NCBI GenBank assembly: GCA_035641315.1
Contig: DASQUK010000205.1
Coordinates: forward strand, 1 to 21,312
Direction of reading: 5' to 3'
Origin: DASQUK01 sp035641315
Lineage (GTDB): Bacteria > Actinomycetota > Acidimicrobiia > Acidimicrobiales > VFJN01
Length of the DNA stretch: 21,312 nucleotides
How positions within the stretch are numbered: the stretch's first letter is position 1; each line of letters begins with the position of its first letter. Both the position numbers and the translations under genes were made by a program. Shown piece after piece: positions 18,262 through 21,312 of this stretch. Under the pieces are notes generated by a model. The model saw only the letters and a list, made by a program, of their open reading frames with translations. It made no database searches and had not been told where the DNA came from.

Positions 18262-19029
18262 TCAGTCCCCGAATCGCTTCATACGGTCGAGCACCCGCTC
18301 GGCCGTGGGGTCGAACATCTCGTCGACGATGCGGCCGTCGGCGAGGAACACGACGCGGTCGGCGTAACTGGCCGCCACGGGGTCGTGGGTCACCATGACG
18401 ATCGTCTGGGCGAGGTCGTCCACGGCCTGGCGCATGAAGCGCAGCACCTCGGCTCCCGCACGCGAGTCGAGGTTGCCGGTGGGCTCGTCGGCGAAGATGA
18501 TCTGGGGCCTGGTCGCCAGCGCGCGGGCCACCGCCACGCGCTGCTGCTCGCCACCCGACATCTCGCTCGGGCGGTGGCGGAGCCGTTTGCTCAGTCCCAG
18601 CGTGTCCGCCACCTCGTGGATCCACTCACGATCGCCCTTGCGACCGGCGAGCGCCAGAGGGAGCGTGATGTTCTCCTCGGCAGTGAGCGTCGGAACCAGG
18701 TTGAACGCTTGGAAGACGAATCCCACGTGTTCGCGTCGCAGCACGGTCAACGCGGTGTCGTCGAGCGTGCTCAGATCCGTCTCGCCGATGAACGCCTTGC
18801 CCTCGGTCAGCGAATCGAGTCCGGCGGTGCAGTGCAGGAGCGTCGACTTCCCCGAGCCGGACGGACCCATGATGGCGGTGAACCGGCCCGCCTCGAACAC
18901 CATGGTCACGTCGTCCAAGGCCCGCACCGCGGTGTCGCCCACGCCATAGACCTTGACGGCCCCTACCGTTGCCGCTGCGGCGACGGCCAGTGCGGCATGT
19001 CTCTCCAATTGATCGACTCTCGTTGCCAT
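18262..19029 (-). CDS. ABC transporter ATP-binding protein, MacB/LolD type
   Basis: 255 aa; the ATG at 19029 has AGGAGGG about 5 nt upstream, preferred to an upstream frame that adds 15 residues. Motifs: Walker A GPSGSGKST, Q-loop FVFQAFNLVPTLTAEEN, signature SGGEQQRVAVARAL, Walker B IIFADEPTG with D-loop NLDS, and the H-switch MVTHDP. The arrangement is that of the LolD/MacB-class ATPases that power FtsX-type permeases, and the permease gene follows after one base. About 35 N-terminal residues precede the usual ABC start and are Ala-rich. The gene is divergent from the solute-binding lipoprotein across a 178-bp gap with DosR-like box 9, which is 111 bases from this ATG and may or may not act on it. 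Confidence 0.93.
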   Translation of the reverse strand: MATRVDQLERHAALAVAAAATVGAVKVYGVGDTAVRALDDVTMVFEAGRFTAIMGPSGSGKSTLLHCTAGLDSLTEGKAFIGETDLSTLDDTALTVLRREHVGFVFQAFNLVPTLTAEENITLPLALAGRKGDREWIHEVADTLGLSKRLRHRPSEMSGGEQQRVAVARALATRPQIIFADEPTGNLDSRAGAEVLRFMRQAVDDLAQTIVMVTHDPVAASYADRVVFLADGRIVDEMFDPTAERVLDRMKRFGD

Positions 19030-19086
19030 CTCGCCCTCCTGGGTGCGCCGGTGGTTCGATGGATCGGCGGTCACGCTCCTGGCGCG

Positions 19087-19100
19087 ACCACGTTTGTGGT
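19087..19100. promoter_or_regulatory. Small inverted repeat in the divergent ABC/lipoprotein gap
   Basis: ACCAC-GTTT-GTGGT, 5-bp perfect arms around 4 nt. It lies 58 bases upstream of the ATPase start. Could be an operator or chance; it does not match the GGGNC-N4-GNCCC palindrome. Confidence 0.25.
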
Positions 19101-19139
19101 TATGCGGCCACGCTGCGCCGACGCATCGCCGAGCAGGTA

Positions 19140-19153
19140 GGGCCGAAGGTCCC
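19140..19153. promoter_or_regulatory. DosR/DevR-like box 9
   Basis: GGGCCGAAGGTCCC (minus strand GGGACCTTCGGCCC, identical to box 1). Centred about 61 bp upstream of the lipoprotein GTG at 19208. CAGAAT at 19166-19171 is a weak -10 candidate in that direction. Confidence 0.73.
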
Positions 19154-19207
19154 CGCTCGCCGTGTCAGAATGCCCAAGGCCACAGGGCCACTCCCGGAGG
19201 AGGTTCC

Positions 19208-20524
19208 GTGCCGAACCGGTCGGCGTGGCGGCGGCTGGTGGCGGCACTGGTGCCGGTGCTGCTCGCATCCTCCGCCGGTTGCTGGGCCGAGGACGACGAC
19301 CGACCCGACCTGTCGGGCACCACCGTCGAGGTGGTTGCGGTGTGGCGCGGCACCGAGGCGGCCGCCTTCGAGCAAGTGCTGGCGGCCTTCGAGGCGCGTA
19401 CCGGTGCGACCGTCGAGTTCACCTCTACCGAGGGCGGCGACGTTGGCGCCGTGCTGGATGCCAGGATCGCTCACGGCGACGCTCCCGAGCTCGCCATCCT
19501 TCCCCAGCCCGGGCTCCTCCAGCGCTACGCCCGCGAGGGGGCCATCGACCCGCTGGGCGACGAGCTCGCCGAGGAGGTCCACGCCCGCTACGGCACCCAG
19601 TGGCGCCGGTTGGCCACGATGGACGGTGAGCTGTACGGCGTCTGGTTCAAGGCAGCCAACAAGAGCCTTGTGTGGTACAGCATCGGTGCGTTCGAGCGGG
19701 CGGGCGTGGTGCCACCCGAGGATCTCGATCGGCTGGACGACGTGGCAGCGGCGCTCGCAGCGTCGGGGACCCCGCCGTTCGCGGTGGCGGCGGCCCCCCA
19801 GGACGCGTGGACGCTCACCGACTGGTTCGAGAACCTCTACCTCCGCGTCGCCGGCCCAGCGCGGTACGACGCGCTGGCCGAGCACCGCCTGCCCTGGACC
19901 GACGAGACCGTTCAGGCGACGCTCGGCCTGCTCGCCCAGCTGATCGCACCGCGGTTCGTCGCCGGCGGGCCGGCCTCCGCCCTCACGACCGGGCTGACGG
20001 ACGCGGCTGCCGCCGTCTTCTCCACCACGCCCAGTGCGGCGATGATCGTCGAGGGCGACTTCATCCCTGGCGTGGTGGCAGGCACAAGTGAGGCGGAGCT
20101 GGGCGTCGACGTCGACGTCTTCCCATTCCCCGAAGCCCAGCCGGGTGGCCGGCTGGTCGTCGGCGGCGGCGACGTCGCCGTGCAGATGCAGCGGTCGGAC
20201 GCTGGGGCAGCGCTGCTGCGGTTCCTTGCCTCTGCCGAGGCCGGCGAGATCTGGGCGGCGCGCGGTGGCTTCCTCTCGGCCAACGAGGACGTCGACCTGA
20301 CCGTCTATCCCGATGAGACCACCCGCGACATCGCGCGCGCCCTCCTCGAGGCGGGCGAGGGCTTCCGCTTCGACCTCTCCGACCTGCAGCCCGTCGAGTT
20401 CGGAGGCACCACCGACTCAGGCATGTGGGCGGCGCTGCGCGACTTCCTCGCCGATCCGGGCGCCATCGCCGGCACCGCAGCCCGCCTGGAGGCGGAGGCG
20501 ACGGCCGCGTGGGCCGGCAGGTGA
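19208..20524 (+). CDS. Extracellular solute-binding lipoprotein, family 1 (sugar type)
   Basis: 438 aa; the GTG at 19208 has GGAGGAGG 6 nt upstream. The N-terminus is a lipoprotein signal peptide: basic NRSAWRR, a hydrophobic stretch, then the lipobox S-A-G-C25. After that, VEVVAVWRGTEAAAFEQVLA begins the family-1 solute-binding fold (MalE/UgpB group); the block DAWTLTDWFENLYLR and the repeated hydrophobic pattern to about residue 425 fit a full-length protein. The ligand is probably a carbohydrate or alditol; unknown. No sugar permease or ATPase genes adjoin it in the window; the divergent ABC pair is of an exporter class and not its partner. Box 9 upstream suggests it belongs to the DosR-like set, where it might supply sugar for the cellobiose phosphorylase; that link is speculative. 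Confidence 0.88.
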   Translation: MPNRSAWRRLVAALVPVLLASSAGCWAEDDDRPDLSGTTVEVVAVWRGTEAAAFEQVLAAFEARTGATVEFTSTEGGDVGAVLDARIAHGDAPELAILPQPGLLQRYAREGAIDPLGDELAEEVHARYGTQWRRLATMDGELYGVWFKAANKSLVWYSIGAFERAGVVPPEDLDRLDDVAAALAASGTPPFAVAAAPQDAWTLTDWFENLYLRVAGPARYDALAEHRLPWTDETVQATLGLLAQLIAPRFVAGGPASALTTGLTDAAAAVFSTTPSAAMIVEGDFIPGVVAGTSEAELGVDVDVFPFPEAQPGGRLVVGGGDVAVQMQRSDAGAALLRFLASAEAGEIWAARGGFLSANEDVDLTVYPDETTRDIARALLEAGEGFRFDLSDLQPVEFGGTTDSGMWAALRDFLADPGAIAGTAARLEAEATAAWAGR

Positions 20525-20570
20525 TGGCCCGATCCGACCTGGATGCCCAGGATGCCGGAGTGATCGCCAG

Positions 20571-21312
20571 CTACCTCTCGACGAGACCTTGGCGGATGAG
20601 CCACCCCCGCGCCTCGGAGGCAGGGTCGTTGCCGGCCATCGACACACGCCAGTTCAGGAACCGGAGGTTGGCGGTCGTGAGGCGCTGAGACACCTCGTCG
20701 AGGACGGCGGCCACCCGCTGTTGCCCGGAGGCCTCGAGGACGTCGGACCGCACGACAGGCACGAGGTTCTCGGCTGGCTGCAGGCCGCGATCGTCGTCGA
20801 GCAGGACGAGGTCGTCGCCCCCGAGGGCGCCGTCGGCCGTGAAGAGCACACCCACGTCGATCACGTCGTCCTCGAGGGCCTGGCGCACGTAGGACTGCCC
20901 GGCGAGCGGCACGAACGCCGCGAACCGCAGCCCGTAGACGTCCGCCAATCCCTCGAGGCAGTACCGGCGGGCGGGGCACTCGGGTGGTCCGCCCAGTGTG
21001 AGCGTCGGCGCCAGGGGACCCAGGTCGCTCGTGGTGCGAAGGGCCAGGCGCTCGGCGGTCGGGCGCGTGACCACCAGCCCGTTCTGGTTCTGGGCGTCGG
21101 CGTGTCGCAACACCCGGAGCCCCCACGGCTCGACCGCGTCGGCCAGCGCGCGGCTGACCGCCTCGGGGTCCGACCGGTCGACCGTGTCGTTCGGCGCGGC
21201 CGCGGTCATGGCCGTCCCCAAGTACTCGGGCACGATGTCGATGCGGCCCTGGCGCAGGGCCGGCAGCACCAACTCTCGGGGCCCGAGGTCGAGCTCGCGT
21301 CGCACCCGGACG
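20571..21312 (-). CDS. Osmoprotectant (glycine betaine/choline) ABC substrate-binding protein, OpuAC/ProX type (5' end beyond window)
   Basis: About 247 codons are visible, and the frame is open to the right edge, so the N-terminus and any signal peptide are outside. The visible part starts inside the OpuAC domain, with LGPRELVLPALRQGRIDIVP then EYLGTAM, the block typical of QAC-family binding proteins. Later blocks are RHADAQNQNGLVVT, YGLRFAAFVPLAGQSYVRQA and DDVIDVGVLFTADGALGGDD-LVLLDDD, ending LTTANLRFLNWRVS and GWLIRQGLVER. Function: capture of quaternary ammonium compounds for import. It converges on the sugar-type lipoprotein with 46 bases between the stops; only a weak CCTGG-ATGC-CCAGG hairpin (20538-20551) lies in the gap. 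No DosR-like box is visible for it. Confidence 0.9.
   Translation of the reverse strand, partial: VRVRRELDLGPRELVLPALRQGRIDIVPEYLGTAMTAAAPNDTVDRSDPEAVSRALADAVEPWGLRVLRHADAQNQNGLVVTRPTAERLALRTTSDLGPLAPTLTLGGPPECPARRYCLEGLADVYGLRFAAFVPLAGQSYVRQALEDDVIDVGVLFTADGALGGDDLVLLDDDRGLQPAENLVPVVRSDVLEASGQQRVAAVLDEVSQRLTTANLRFLNWRVSMAGNDPASEARGWLIRQGLVER

Overview
The window is GC-rich and densely coded, with GTG starts, 1-4 base stop/start overlaps and actinobacterial protein families (single-GAF DevS-like kinase, WS/DGAT acyltransferase, SHOCT and 2TM proteins, bifunctional nuclease). It reads as a chromosomal stretch of a high-GC actinobacterium, possibly Acidimicrobiia. That class assignment is inference, as no search was run.

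Layout. At the left edge a DevS/DosT-like GAF sensor histidine kinase (1-852, minus) leaves the window. Divergent from it are a CxxC carboxymuconolactone decarboxylase-like protein, a decayed acyl-CoA synthetase/acyl carrier protein remnant, a SHOCT membrane protein and a flavodoxin-like protein. Next come three minus-strand genes (bifunctional nuclease, an unknown 93-aa protein, a 2TM protein) and a plus-strand cellobiose phosphorylase (GH94). From 6920 to 9785, on the minus strand, lie a CBS-pair protein, a truncated polyphosphate kinase 2, a WS/DGAT acyltransferase and an unknown cysteine-motif protein. Divergent from these is a plus-strand operon: a second protein with the same cysteine motif, pyruvate:ferredoxin oxidoreductase (nifJ) and a dihydroorotate dehydrogenase-like protein. 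The right part holds a truncated quinone oxidoreductase, a MacB-type ABC permease/ATPase pair, a divergent sugar-type lipoprotein, and the partial gene of an osmoprotectant-type binding protein.

What ties it together. Nine copies of one 14-bp palindrome, GGGNC-N4-GNCCC (for example GGGACCTTCGGCCC), lie almost only in gaps upstream of genes. They match what I know of the mycobacterial DosR/DevR box (core GGGACTTTNGTCCC). The genes behind them also resemble dormancy-regulon members: a tgs1-like WS/DGAT, an Hrp1-like CBS protein and a DevS-like kinase. To these are added anaerobic pyruvate oxidation (PFOR), phosphorolytic cellobiose use and a flavodoxin. I read 1 to about 15100, plus the 19.1-kb promoter, as a DosR-type low-oxygen/dormancy island.

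The least described part is a pair of divergent paralogues (9378-9785 and 9954-10421) sharing C-x-G-P-x(5,6)-C-P-x(6)-C-P, placed head to head over two tandem boxes; one leads into the PFOR operon and the other into the WS/DGAT operon. Three genes nearby are visibly broken (acs/ACP, PPK2, quinone oxidoreductase), which suggests past deletions in the island. Every intergenic gap is under 300 bases; those not holding a listed site show nothing I can support.
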